DNA of 64,000 nt, from contig NC_088322.1 of the NCBI RefSeq assembly GCF_910592395.1, forward strand, positions 12,209,431-12,273,430, read 5' to 3'. How positions within the stretch are numbered: position 1 is the first letter of the stretch; the number at the start of each line of letters is the position of its first letter. The notes beneath the pieces are model-generated. The model had not been told where the DNA came from and searched no databases. It was given only the letters and a program-made list of their open reading frames with translations. The stretch comes from Lineus longissimus (lineage: Eukaryota; Nemertea; Pilidiophora; Heteronemertea; Lineidae). A program made the translations under genes and the position numbers. Positions 44,737-56,852 of this stretch are shown here, piece by piece.

Positions 44737-46960
44737 CTACTCCTGTGGGTTATTGTCAGCAGCATTAGTATATTGCACTTCCTGCTGCGTATCAACTGCC
44801 TGACCTGGAAGATAAGCCCTGATGGTCTGGTTAATGGTTATTGCATTGGCGCTCATGATTCCGACGTTACCGTGTCCACCGACATTCCCTATTTTGCCTC
44901 GCCCTTGGGGTTGAGCGCCCCCTGTCGACTGAAGTGTGCTGTCACTGCCACCTGGCAAGAAAAAAATGCATTAATTTGCATTCTACAGAAAGTCGGTGAA
45001 ACTGATTTTCGAATCAGGTTTATAACTGGCAAACCCCGTGATGTCATTTACATTGCATAGGGTTACCCTATATATGGTTCGCCATTATCATGGTAGGCCC
45101 TGAGCCCCTTCTCACCACCCACTAGCCTTTAAACAGCCCTGCTCTTTCATCAGTGTCTTTAAAACATATCCCCATACCTTTGCAGGTGGACACTAAACTG
45201 CGTTAATCAGTCCCAGTGTTTTGGTGTTTTGTTTTATTCTCTATGCCCCGTAACTTTGCGCAGGGAATTTTAAAAAAAGCTGTATGTTTTAACCTTGTCC
45301 ATGAGTGGCCTCAACTTGTTCTGGACGCCCAGAACTCCTGTAATGGCTACGACCATCATTTCGATACTCGTCTGGATCGGCGTAGTCAGCTTTGTCTTTG
45401 ACGGCGGAGGCCCCATCGGTGATCGTATGCTCATAGGCTGAAGTCGAATTGAGGCAAAGTGAATTCTAATGATCATCGTCTCATCACAAACAATGATAAT
45501 TAACGTTAGTAAGCATTCTCCAACTTTTCTGGGTTACATTTTATCAAGATAATAAAAGTAGTGTAAAACACTTTTCATAGGGATGTGACTGTGTTTGCTG
45601 AAAAAAACGCTAAAAGGTTTTGTCAAAACCTCAAAGTCCTATCTTCTCAAGAGTGTAAATTAACTACAACTTTCAATAATTTGTAAAGATTCTAACTATA
45701 CGAACCTTGAGGTGTTCTGCTATGTCTGCAGAGGTCTGCAAATTTTCGCACCCTGTCTTTAAGTGTCCGCAATGCTAGAATCTCGAACATTTTTTCGAGA
45801 AACGCATAATCGTCTTCATCTGGCTTAATCTTCTTATGGCTAGAAATAAGAAAAGCCACATGCCCAATATAAGTCTGACATTAGTCCGACAATCGTATTT
45901 AATCGCCGACATGTTGGCTGAGATAGTTCTCATGAAATACTGTTTGGTTTCACATGTTGATGACATCTACCATAGGCCTAAATGTGTTCAGTACATGCTA
46001 TGGTGAGTCATACAGGTAGAGGTTGGCTGGTGTACAATGTGCTCCATGGCTTTGCATAGGCCTCTATGCATCTGAGGTGGGGACTGGTGGGATGTTGTGT
46101 TGAACAGGGAATGGGACATGGGGCAATGTTTTCGAGACAGTGGATGTCTATTGTCGGTGATAGAATGTCTTTCCGCCCCGTAAAGATCTAGAAAAAGAGT
46201 TCCTATTTCAAAATTGACCTGAGTTCTGTTAGTCATGTCAGTTGATATTATTCAAATCTAAAAATCCAAAAACGTGTTTTGCAAAACCAAATATAATTAC
46301 ATTGTACTAACATTCCAGGCCGTATTCAGGTATGAAATGGCTTTTTAAGCATTTTATCAGAATTCCATGATAGCGCCAGTGTTTTTAGCCCAATGGCGAG
46401 GGTGAAGGACGACCAGCCTTGGCTGGACGCCGACACCTAATTTTGTGAGTGTGAATCGATGGACGATTGGCTGACTTTGAAAAGAATGAATATTGATACC
46501 AATAGAAATCGATAGGTTCAAAGTGATGACGACGAGTAGCATGGAAGGAAATTTGAAGGTGAAACTAGTGACTCCATTTCCGATGCCAATCTAAGAAACA
46601 CCAGAACTCATCCAAAACCGACAAAACTGTGAAAGTATTACTATTAGGCCTACTCGGAGGAAATTATCACCATGGCCTCCGAGCAATAGCTTGTCAAATG
46701 TTTGGTGCTCGAAAGTGTGTAAGATTGGTAAAATGAAGTCACCATAGGCCCTGTTTCACCGTTTAAAATGTTTGTTCGCGTTATAGGACTTACACTTCAA
46801 GCTTTTGACAAATATTTGTAAAATTCCCCTTGCAGTCCTCAAGATCTCTCGGCGTAAGCGGGTTATTACGTAAATACCCCACTATCGTATCTACCTCATC
46901 TTGAACGAGTTGGTCCCTGAGTTCAATATACAGTACGTTAGGGCTTGGGATGTCACTCAT
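44737..46960 (-). CDS. DED-like domain protein, paralogue 1
   Basis: Four exons (46794-46960, 45706-45839, 45294-45437, 44737-44951) join in phase to 219 aa. ATG 46960 begins MSDIPSPNVLY. Residues ~9-85 (LYIELRDQLVQDEVDTIVGY ... DDYAFLEKMFEILALRTLKD) match the hydrophobic pattern and spacing of a death effector domain, including the late FLekmF helix. The strict RxDL motif is absent. A charged linker exon follows (AYEHTITDGAS...), then a Gly/Asn-rich tail with GNVGGHGNVGI and ANAITINQTI. DED proteins join caspase-8-type apoptotic or inflammatory complexes; that role is inference here. Exon 1 is 167 nt, as in the paralogue at 49.8-51.2 kb. No transmembrane segment or signal peptide is seen. 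Confidence 0.65.
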
Positions 46961-47941
46961 CGTGTTGTTCTTGATTAAAGTTCCACTTTCCTTTTCGAAG
47001 CCGGCTTTATATACTTGTACCTTTAATATCCTCCTGGTCGTAGCTAAAAAACGAAAGTAAAGCCAAAAAAAATTGGACTGTCCGTATCCCTAACAGCAGA
47101 ATTGTTCAGAATTCGTAAAAATTAGTTCCCTTAGCTAAAATGCTGGTAGCATTGATAATACATGTACAGCGTGTAGCAATGGGGTTTGTGCTGCGTTGAA
47201 AAAAACCCCGGGATTTCCATGGGGATTTCCATCGGGGAATCCCCTAACGGGAGCTCGATCGTGGTGCTGCCACCACTAACTGATCGATGAGAGACAATAC
47301 TACCATTGATTTTTTAAGCCTTTTAGCAGTTAAATTGTAAATGTTTGACCGCGACGCATCAAATACTGCGTGGGGTTGTGAATCTGAAATTTTGATATGA
47401 TATCCCGGACAGTCGGGCAAGTAAATGGTGAAAATTAAACTGGTAGTTTACCACGGACATTTTTTGATAATCGAAAAATTGGACAGACGTTGCTATTTCC
47501 ACTCTTTTCAGCCAGCTGGCTGAAAAATCTCAAAACATGCCCCTATTCCCCAATTAGCAAAATTCTAAATTAATTTTTTCATCAAATAATTTCCTTATAT
47601 CTGTAGACTTGCCACAGCAAATATGTTTTCAATACCTCTCCAAATGTGTACTTGATAGTTAAAAACATGCACGAGTCTAACTGATAGGTCTGGAACGCCA
47701 ATCTATGAATATTCAATGGTGGTCTTGTCTCATGACGTGGTTGACCATATGCACCGCCATCTTGGCTATAGCGTAGTTCTTTGTTTTCCAGAGAACCGAC
47801 TTCGACCCTTTAAATTAGCATTCACTTCATTTTGAAGGAGCTATTCTAATTGCTAAAGGACTTGAAATTCAAGCCATAATGGTGGTGCCTATGGCCAAAC
47901 CTTTAACTGAAGAAGATAACGCCAAGTCAGGTTTAGTTTAG

Positions 47942-48240
47942 TTAAAGCTGAACTGCATGCACAAAACCAGAGCTTGGCCTTGAGGATAAGAGCGTTGGCA
48001 AATAAAACCAGAGGTCTACAGTTCGAGTCCCGATGAAAGGACCTGTTTATTTTTTCCTTCCAGAATTCTCTGCGAAGGTCTGCATCGTCCCACGGCTTGC
48101 TGGTTTGTGAAATCAAGCGCATCCAAGCATTGGAGGTCTATCATGTTTCAGGCCGTATTCAGAAGGGCCTTTCGGTAGATAGAATTTCTTACTATTGCCG
48201 CATGGGGTGCTCTGGCTTTGTGCATGCAGTTCAGCTTTAA
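47942..48240. mobile_element. 299 bp TIR element carrying a tRNA-like sequence
   Basis: The ends TTAAAGCTGAACTGCATGCA... (47942-47973) and its complement (48209-48240) are 32 bp with one mismatch. Just inside the left end, 47973-48045 has TGGCCTTGAGGATAAGAGCG (A-box-like, tRNA-Arg-like D arm) and GTTCGAGTCCC (B box). The acceptor stem does not pair well, so a functional tRNA is unlikely. This looks like a SINE head or tRNA pseudogene captured between inverted repeats. Confidence 0.65.
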
Positions 48241-48632
48241 GTCTTAGGATGACTAAATATCACTGACACTAACGGCACTGGGTCATGTGTGAATGGTTTG
48301 AACGTACTGTAAGATGGGATCCGGAGAGACCCCAAATGGCTGCTTCGTGTCACTTTATCTTGCCCCCCTATAGCTGCTGCCTATAGAGTCATGTTGGATG
48401 CCCTCTTGTAACATCTGTAATGTTTCGATACAGGGATCTCGGTGGTGGTGACGCAAACGCATGAGAGTCAGGATGTGCATTAGGCTGAATCAGGGTAGAA
48501 CAGAATACGCAGTAGAGTAATAAAGATACTTGGGGCCGTGCTGCGATCTCGGAGCCTTTGTGTCAAGCTGGTTCGTATTGTAAGCTGGTGTATTGGTCAA
48601 AACTGTCTATTGAGTATTACCATCACATACGA

Positions 48633-48812
48633 CCCGGTGTAATGTTTTTGAGTGTTTCTGTGTTTGAGTGTTTCCCCTCATTGTTTGGGAACGCTCAAAA
48701 ATAGATTGACAAGTTTTTCTGTGTATCCCCCTATTGAAAAGTCGTGGTCTCTCTAGCTGCCTATTGTTTGGAAACACTGACACATGGGGAACAACCACAG
48801 ATGTTACACCGG
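48633..48812 (-). mobile_element. 180 bp MITE, ACCGGTGTAA termini
   Basis: It ends with CCCGGTGTAA on the left and GTTACACCGG on the right. The whole unit is found in reverse complement, with high identity, at 59272-59452. It is non-coding. Confidence 0.85.
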
Positions 48813-49698
48813 TTCTTGACTATAGATAATATAGGCCTACTGTGCTTGTGCCTGTCCTGAATTGAAGAAGTCGAGAAATTTTTTCTATGTGGTATGTATT
48901 TATCATTTTATTAACTCTGATATTGATACATGAATTGAATTGATGATCGCATGCATTGGGGCACATACGTTATCATACTAGTACATGCGGTCTGACATTT
49001 ATACTGCAGAACCAGAGCATTCGTTGATATCGGAAATAAAAAACCGCCGATATTTTCGTTTACAGTTGGTATTGTCTGACCATGACTAAGCAAATACCGG
49101 GCGGCCTCTAAAAGAAAGTTTGACATCACAGACCGATGGTGATTGAAGGCTTATATGTCAAATACAAAAATGGTTGTAAAAAAGACACATCATACATGGT
49201 TACGAAGTTAGAAAAATACATGCAGTGTGTAATACCGTATTCAATTGAAAATGCTGCCATGGCTATCCTTGTTCTCCTGCATGCTTGATCTTTTAATTCA
49301 AGGAGTTATGTTAAAACTTCTGCTAAAAGGCATTTATCAGCAATGGGTTTTTTTTTTATTCAAAAAGGCCATCTAATTCAAAGACCAAATGTGTGGAATT
49401 GTGCCGAGATATATGCCACAGAGAAGGGGTTAATAATTCAGTCCTGAACACAGAATAAGTCATCCAGTCATGCAAGGGATAAAGCTACAATCAAGCAGAA
49501 TTTCAAAGGAGATAATTTGTATGACAGTAAAATCTGGTGAGTCACCGTGTGGTTCTTGCCCGAGAAGCACTCCAGTTCATCCGTGCAATGTCCAAGTGTC
49601 TTAGAATGAATACTACGAATTCCTGTCTTCTCCCGATATTTTATTATAAATCTTGGGCATTGCCAGTTCTCAAGTGACGAAGTCCCTAGAGCTTGCCC

Positions 49699-49836
49699 AT
49701 TGGCGATACGAATATAGATTACATTAGGCAAATGCTTTTACTTAAAACTATATGTACATTTTACACAAGGTAGGCTATTTCTGTACAAAACTCCAGTAAA
49801 AGCACTTTTTACTAATCTTTATCCACATCGTCCACA
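49699..49836. mobile_element. MITE at the 3' end of DED-like paralogue 2
   Basis: The stretch TTGGCGATACGAATA ... GCAAATGCTTTTACTTAAAA ... GTAAAAGCACTTTTTACTAA ... ATCGTCCA matches the reverse complement of the 120 bp MITE at 55141-55260, with substitutions, over its whole length including both ends. The right end overlaps the last codons and stop of the gene at 49812-51152. Confidence 0.7.
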
Positions 49837-51152
49837 TTACTATCCGATTTTGTTGGCGGGATGTTGATGGTCTGGTTGATGGTCACACTCCTAGCTTGGA
49901 TGGTTGGAAAGTTGCCTGCATTGATGCCTACTCCTGACTGGATAACTGATTGGGAGCTGCCACCACTGCTGTCTTAAAACAAATGCAGATATTCAATCGA
50001 TTACGAGAAAGAAGATACAAACCCTCGTGGTCATAAAGACCCACTCCCTTTAAATGTAGGGTATACACCTTACCAGAAATGGGGCGCTGAGTGTCCGAAA
50101 TAGTGATGTCATAAGGGGAAACTATGCCTTATGGTGGAGGGACAAAGGAGATAGTCATGGTTGACCAACACACTTGAATGCCTTTAATGACGGACAAGGG
50201 GCAAAAAGTTAGTTCCAATGCAAGCCACCAATTTCTGGAAGCATGTATACAGTCTAAATCTTGACAAGATGCAAGCACTACAATGGCGGTCAAGATGGAG
50301 GAAGATGACGATGAACTTCATTCAGACTCTGTGAATTAAGATTAACTTATAAATTGTGTTGAAAATAGAGAAGAAACTGCCTTCTCGCCAGGCGCCTGGC
50401 ATTAGAGATTGGGTTTGGGAAGTAAAGAGTGTCACATAAGCCAAAGCTGGCTGGCCCTTTCATCAGGGAGACACCAATTAATAAAAACTTTACTTTTATT
50501 ATGCTAACTATAGCTACCAACAAAATACAAACCTTCCCTTGCTTCTTTGGCATTGGCAACGAATTCATGCACTATGTCAATTAGCGTTAGCATTTGAAAT
50601 GATTTGAACATTTCCTCAAGGAAAGTGAAGTCCAAGGCATCCGGTATGATCTTCTTTTCCCTAAAAGAAAACAATCATTAAATGTTATATGTTTTTTGTA
50701 TTTGACGCTTTCGCAGATGACGTGACATGCATGCACACACATGCAGAGAAGTGTCACGTTGCAATTTTAGTGCATTTACACTACAGATGCACAGTGATCG
50801 TATAGTGACTTTTTATGCTGCATGATGAGCATGTACCCCAACTATGTATACGTTAGGGAATCCCGCTATAATCCGGCTCCTAGTCCTGTGGACCAGGGGG
50901 CATTACACAAGCCCCGAAATCGTGGGAGGGGTAGGCAAAATCGGCTATGGATATACGACTTGTCTCACTCAAATATGTTGCTTACTTCACAAGTTCACGA
51001 CAAATAGCCGTGAATGATGTACCGCAGTTTTCGAGAACGTTTGGTGTAAGAGGATTGTTATGTAGATAATCTTTTATCCTTTGGACATCATCTTTAATTA
51101 GTTGCCCCTGGAGTTCGTCGTATAATTTATTTCCTTTCGTTTTGTCACCCAT
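49812..51152 (-). CDS. DED-like domain protein, paralogue 2
   Basis: Three exons (50986-51152, 50533-50660, 49812-49972) join in phase to 151 aa from ATG 51152 (MGDKTKGNKLYDELQ). The DED-like part (YDELQGQLIKDDVQRIKDYL ... PDALDFTFLEEMFKSF) aligns with paralogue 1, with the same intron position and phase and an identical 167 nt first exon. NNPLTP occurs in both. The linker exon of paralogue 1 is missing or was not found. The tail has GGSSQS, GINAGNFPTIQ and ARSVTINQTI, again like paralogue 1. The final residues (about DDVDKD) and TAG lie within the MITE at 49699-49836. A role as a small adaptor in death-domain signalling is inferred. Same orientation and order suggest tandem duplication. Confidence 0.65.
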
Positions 51153-53157
51153 CGCAGTGAGGAAAGCCGTACGCCGTTCACGTTGTTGGGAAGAACCAGC
51201 CAAATGTCCTCTTCACTTTCCCTCTGTCTGCAAACTACACGTAACTGTCCAGGGCCAAAGAACTAATAGACCCTTACTGCAACAACACGCTGTTCTGTCC
51301 AAATTCGAAAAACGGGTTTTCTTCAAATGAATAACTGTGAATCACTGTCGAGGGGAATACCCGCGGGATTTCCAGAAGTATCCTTTTGTACGAAAGCCCA
51401 GAAGGCTCATTCCAAATTCGAAATTGCTATCACTACAAAATGTGTTCGGGTAGTGATTACATGTAATTGATCAGAAATCTCGTGAAACATCACTTTCAAT
51501 TTTCTTAAATCATATACCGAGAATTCAAATATACTTCCGTTCACGTGTATTCTGTAATATACTAGTATTTCAGAGTAAGTGGAGAACTACATGTTTGCTG
51601 AGCGTTAGCGCCGGCAAATTACCAAATCACTCACAAAAATTGGTTTATTATTCATCCGCCAAATTATAATAATTGTGAACAAACCTCACGTGTTCTCATA
51701 ACTTGTTTTATAAACAATTCTACAATGTAGGCCTACTTATTGCTTCAAAATCGACAAAATCGTGCAAATAAAGAGAGATATTAAAAGCAGAACAAAAGAT
51801 GGGCCGATTTTCAAAGTTTCTGAACATGTCACCATACAGGGCAGAGACATGTATTCATCCACAGGCGGAAGTGACACATAGTCCGTACTGAACTGTGAAG
51901 CTGTGGTAAATACATGACTGTGATGGGTGAAAGTGGATTTATTCTTCAATCTTTGGTGGATTCTTAATCTACAGAGCCAGGCCATAACGGGGATAAACTT
52001 TTTGATAATTAATTTAAGGAAATATTGTCTCACTAGCCAGTTTAGAACTTGTATTCTAATAGGCCCATATCAGTCCGCGAGTGACGATTTGATGGCAATG
52101 CTGTACACAAATCAACTTTTCTCAGGCAATCAGTATTGGAATGTTTTGAATTTTTACTATTATTTCGATAAAAGCCTCTTCACAACACATATAAAATTTG
52201 GTGGGAATTAAAGCACCCTTGGTATACTTTTTTCACCAACCTATATTCATTAAAATGTACACAGAATGTACACGCTGGCTAATAGAGGTCTCTGGCCTAC
52301 ATGTATAACTGACCTTGGTTTTTTTCCTTACAAACATTCAAATGAAAAGCATTGTTTTTATTCTACACCGGATGCGTATTGATGAAGAGCCAATCAAAAA
52401 AATGACTGAAACCAACCGAGGAGGCCGGCGACTTGATCAATGGGTTGTGAGAAGTGTGCCGAAGAACCCAGCCTGCCACCAAACAAATATATATTCAAGA
52501 TGACTGAGATACAGATCTGTGACGGATTGATGCCAACCATCTTGTCAGTTCGTTTCTATCAAAGGCCAAGAGCAGAGGTAGGGAAGACGTATTCATATTT
52601 TTCGATCATAATTTGCCTTGTCAATGTAAAATTCCTACTGTCATTTACAACTTCGCTGACTGTATAGAACGGAGGACGTATCCCCCCAATTTAGACTTTT
52701 CAGTACTGCAGGCGTAAACGATGTACAGATAGCTATTTTGGAACTGTAAAGTATATACAACATGTTCGCATTAGTTTCGCGAGCCTAATACTTTCGCGTA
52801 TCGGAGGTCAAATTGTGATATTATTGCCGCAAAGATTACTGACTAAATGGTTTTAATATTGGAGAGAACAAAATTTGTCGGCGAAGAAAATCTGAAAAAT
52901 GGCTATTTTCGCTAAATTATTACATGGCCGTGAAAATAAATTGGTTTACGGAGCTGTTAGCTGAAATGTATTTCCTTGGTTTCCTGTAGTATCACTCTGA
53001 AACTGGATTTAGAAAGTCAGAGATATTACGAAAACCTTTAATTTTAACTTCGATCTTTCATCAAAGTGATTGAATGTCGATAAAAATTATATCACAATGA
53101 ACTCTTCTAAAGTTACATGTTACGTTTTCTCGATTCATTATCATAAACAGGTTCAGC
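51153..53157. other. Intergenic region before metalloprotease
   Basis: No exon is accepted. A minus-strand frame at 51737-52033 ends in a hydrophobic stretch (SFVLLLISLFICTILSIL) but has no clear splice partner. The right part should contain the promoter of the gene starting at 53158. Confidence 0.4.
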
Positions 53158-56100
53158 ATGATCGCTTTCGTTGCTTTGGCAATCCTTCTGGCTGCTTCAT
53201 GCGAAGCTGCAGGTAAGACAGTCACCCGGCCCCCTTCTCTCAGGATAAGCCTACTAAGGACTGGAGGAAGACGCATGCGTGAAGATGTAAAGTCGGCCTC
53301 TTTCTTGGCAAAATGTCCCGAGAGTTCAAGGGGGGGGGAGGATCTAAGCGTCAAACAGACATGTTAATATCCGATTCCACGAATAGGAAGGGAGTTAAAG
53401 TCCCGGTTAAAATTTATTTCCAAAGATTGAGGAAGATTTCAAACATCAACTGTTCGAAGAACATTAGATATAAGCTTACATGATTGTATGGACCAAAAAT
53501 TCATTTCTATTTCTTCGCGAGTGTATGCGTGCGTGTGCTTTCCACCATGATGTGTGGGGCCGGGTTATTGAGACCAAGAATCAATACAAAAACAGCCTTC
53601 GATAACTCTTGCTAAGAGTCATGCATATTCTATACATGTAGCTTCATTTGTAAAGAGTACCTCGAAGTAACCGCGTATAACCGCCATGGCCGGCTATCTT
53701 TTCAGCACCAGCGCAGACCCAAGACCCCACCCGCCCACTCCGGTTGGAGATCGGCCTCTTCGCCACTGATGAGCTGATGTATGATTTCGTGAAGAGGCAC
53801 CTCCTGGACAGGCTGGGGAGAACCCCAGATATCTTTCAGGCGGCAATGCTGTCCAATTACATTTACGGAGTAAGTTGGATTGCCGCTTGGCTTTCGCGTG
53901 AACTTTCAGTGAAATTTGAATATAACTTGCAATGCTTTTAGGCCTATACACACTGGCCGTCCGTGCAGGATTCGAGTTTTCATATCAACCGTATATTTTC
54001 TGACCATGATATAAAGCTGTGAAAGAAGGTAGCGCTCAATAAATTAGCAAGCGTTATCATAGATATTCCTTTTCCAAGATTCTATGGCAGTGTACAAAAA
54101 TAATGTCGATTTTATATCTAAAAACGACCATTTTACTCCATTTCCAGTTACACACAGCATTCAGTGATCCAAGCATTGGTGACCTCAACATTCAGGTGGT
54201 CATCACACACTTCGAGGTGGTACCAGAATCTACTTGGGTACGTTTGAGACATTCGTACGAAAGCCCAGAAGGAGTCTTTCAAACTTCAAATTTCAAACTT
54301 CAACGTTGAAGTTTGAAGTTTGACGTCGCTCCAGGTCACTTCAAACTTCAAACTTCAATAAATTTTTACATAGTAATAAATTAGTATATATAGGGGTCGA
54401 CTGACAAACCTGCAGTAGGCCTGCCTTCTTATCTTATTTTTTCATTCGGCCAGAGTTAGTGGGCCGGTGGTAACTTCACTAAGTACGTGGGAAACCAACA
54501 CCGACCTGTAGCTGATTCGATTATCTGATTCGGATAGCGTCTCACTTTCTTTCAGAGGCAATGGACGGATCTCGGGTCTTTCTGTAAATACGAGAACACC
54601 AAACAAGATTTGGGTATAGATGCGGCCATCTTGATTGTAAGGTAGGAATCGCCTTGAAAATTTTGTCAGGGGCCTTCATGACTGACACGTTTATTCCTAG
54701 TCGCCCTTGACCTTGATTTTGGCAGTGACCTTGAGGGTGACCTTGTTATTTTCATTTCTAGGCGATCCGGTGAATCAGCCAAGCAAGTCGGAATGGGGAG
54801 GTCAGCTGGTACGTATGCAAATGAATATCATCAGTTTCCATCAACTTGCATTTTCGCTCTTGTTTTTTTCCCTTCTCGACATCTTTTTTTGCTTTATGCT
54901 GTTTTATTAGGGGATATTTTTCAGGTCGTAGTTACACTGACACACTTGGCTCAAACATGCACTGTGGCGTCATCACTGAGGATACCACATTGTCGTCTGC
55001 CTATAAAAGACTCATTTCTCATGAGCTTGGACACATGTGAGTAATTTCATCGTGAACTATACCAGACTAGGGCCTATGAGGTTAGGATTGTGTTCCGGGA
55101 AAGCGAGAAGCAAGCCCAAGGTCCATGCAATACAAAACATTGGGTGATATGAATAAACACTAGTAAATGCTTTTACTTCTATTTTGTACAGAAATGCCTA
55201 GTGTAAATGTACGTGAAGTTTTAAGTAAAAGCATTTACTAGTTTTTATTCATATCACCCATTGCAGGTCTTTGTACAATTTCGTGTCAGTGACTTGTCTG
55301 TCAACCAAAATCGGGGGATGCTGTTACCAGAACCCGGTTAGACCTGCAGTAACAAGAGGGACGACCACAATTTCCTGAATCCCTATCGCACATATACGGT
55401 ATATATCCTTCGCGAGCCAAAATTGCATGCTACTTTGAACTGGTCACTGACCAGTACATACTCAAACATGTTAGCTACACGTTTGCTATTGATCTCGTTG
55501 TGACTTTGTTTGTGCATGTAAGCAGGATATTACATATTTGTAGCAAATTAGTATTTTAATCTTTTAGCATCGGTCTCATCGACCAGGGAGCTAAACTTCA
55601 AGGAAAATTGAAAAGAAGTCCGTATCACAAGAATTTGGCAGACAATAAAATATACCCGTATGATGACATGCGCTGTTCGTCCAATGACCTGAAGGCCATC
55701 ATGGCAGGAAGTGGCGACACGTGGTCTGTGTGCAGCAAGGATAGGCTGAGGCTCCTGATGGGGTAAGGTGAAAAATATTCCATAATCATTATATTTTTTA
55801 GTTCACACCAACTTTTTTTAATGATCTCGAAGAACATGAAATTTGCTTGTTTTATTTCCAAAACGCAGATCGGACAAAAGCAAGGTCGCAGAGGGCATGC
55901 AGAAACCTGCTCTCCTACCGGACACTCGGTGGTTTATGGGAAACTTCATGACTCATACGGGAGAGCACTTGTGTAGGATAAATGTGGACAAGTATGACGC
56001 GGAGGGGACAAAGATCACGTATAAGGAAGTGCATTCTCGCCCCGTAAGTAAATGTATATACTACATTGAAATATAAAACGGCCGACTTATGCTAGCTATG

Positions 56101-56820
56101 ACTACCTGTTTGTATACATATATGTCAAGACTACCAGGACTTCACCAGGATCACACTACAGGTACCAACACGACACCGTGTCTAGAGATGACTTCTTAAC
56201 ATGGGGAGGTTCCTCTTAATTCACCACTTTTCTTCGTTCTTACCCTATAGATCTGCAGGTTTGCCAAGGGTGAATGCAAAAAGACGTCCCCAATCCCAGG
56301 GACCAACTTCATTGGGGTGGCAACCTACGACGATTCTCCATTCGTCACTGGATTCAGGTGTCCAACTGGGGTAGGTATGGTAAGGACGAGCAGTGTAAAT
56401 TCAATTTAAGATTTTAGAGGTATTTTAAAGAATAACAGACGAAGAACATAAAGTGCTACATACATGTACGGATGTAAAAAGGAGTCTCAATTTTAAGCTG
56501 CTGTTTTTTTTCAACTTCCATTTCGGGGTAGGGGTCGAGCTGATGTTAGAATTCTATCAAACTAGACTAGAGTGTTGTTTTAGGCAATGCAAAATGCCAC
56601 CGTGGGAATAATTTTCGAGAAAAGCGTTACTATATATGTAACTGCTGACAGTATGCTATTGTTCGTAGATTTGTTTTTCAATGATGACATTTGCCGCTAA
56701 CGAGTATGTTGACGTGTCACTAAATTTTCTTCGTTCCAGTATTGCCTTTATGGCGATTGCCTCAGTGGTAAGCAGTTCTCGGACAAGATGGCGGCCCTCA
56801 CCAAATCGATAGTGAATTGA
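53158..56820 (+). CDS. Secreted metzincin (M12B-like) with HExxHxxGxxD site
   Basis: Ten exons join in phase to 374 aa: 53158-53212, 53706-53869, 54148-54237, 54556-54641, 54762-54808, 54925-55036, 55568-55762, 55869-56043, 56251-56370, 56740-56820. A signal peptide (MIAFVALAILLAASCEA) leads almost directly into a reprolysin-like domain (RLEIGLFATDELMYDFV), so no long propeptide is visible. The zinc motif reads HELGHIIGLIDQ; the usual third ligand His is Asp. A Met-turn-like AIMAG follows. The C-terminal ~110 residues are Cys-rich (CRFAKGEC, CPTGYCLYGDC). It is probably a secreted zinc endopeptidase, with ADAM/ADAMTS or arthropod venom-type metalloproteinases as distant relatives. The substrate is unknown. 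AATAAA follows 27 bp after the stop. Confidence 0.85.
54289..54350. repeat. Short palindromic cluster in metalloprotease intron 3
   Basis: TTTCAAACTTCAA and TTGAAGTTTGAAG meet around a CG centre, and CTTCAAACTTCAAACTTCAA repeats follow. It is a small inverted-repeat structure of simple sequence with no coding content. Confidence 0.6.
55141..55260. mobile_element. 120 bp hairpin MITE in metalloprotease intron 6
   Basis: Arms of 38 bp (TGGGTGATATGAATAAA... and its complement) differ at one position and enclose a 44 bp loop. It lies between exons 6 and 7. A diverged copy in the opposite orientation is at 49699-49836. Confidence 0.9.
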
Positions 56821-56846
56821 GAAGATATGAGCTCGTAACTTTACAA

Positions 56847-56852
56847 AATAAA
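56847..56852 (+). terminator. Polyadenylation signal AATAAA
   Basis: A canonical AATAAA lies 27 bp after the metalloprotease stop codon, followed by a T-rich downstream stretch (TTTTTTTGTTTTTTTTC). This is the usual arrangement of a metazoan 3' end. Confidence 0.75.

Larger units (their letters stand above)
46961..49698. other. Spacer between the DED-like genes
   Basis: No exon is supported. It contains the TIR element with a tRNA-like segment (47942-48240), a MITE (48633-48812), and a dispersed repeat copy near 48305-48400. The right end is the 3' flank of paralogue 2. Confidence 0.45.

Noticed and set aside
47973-48045. Functional tRNA gene
   Set aside because: A and B boxes are present, but the acceptor and anticodon stems do not pair properly.
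51737-52033. Minus-strand frame ending in a hydrophobic helix, possible last exon of a membrane protein
   Set aside because: A CAG acceptor exists inside it, but no upstream exon joins it in phase and no family is recognised.
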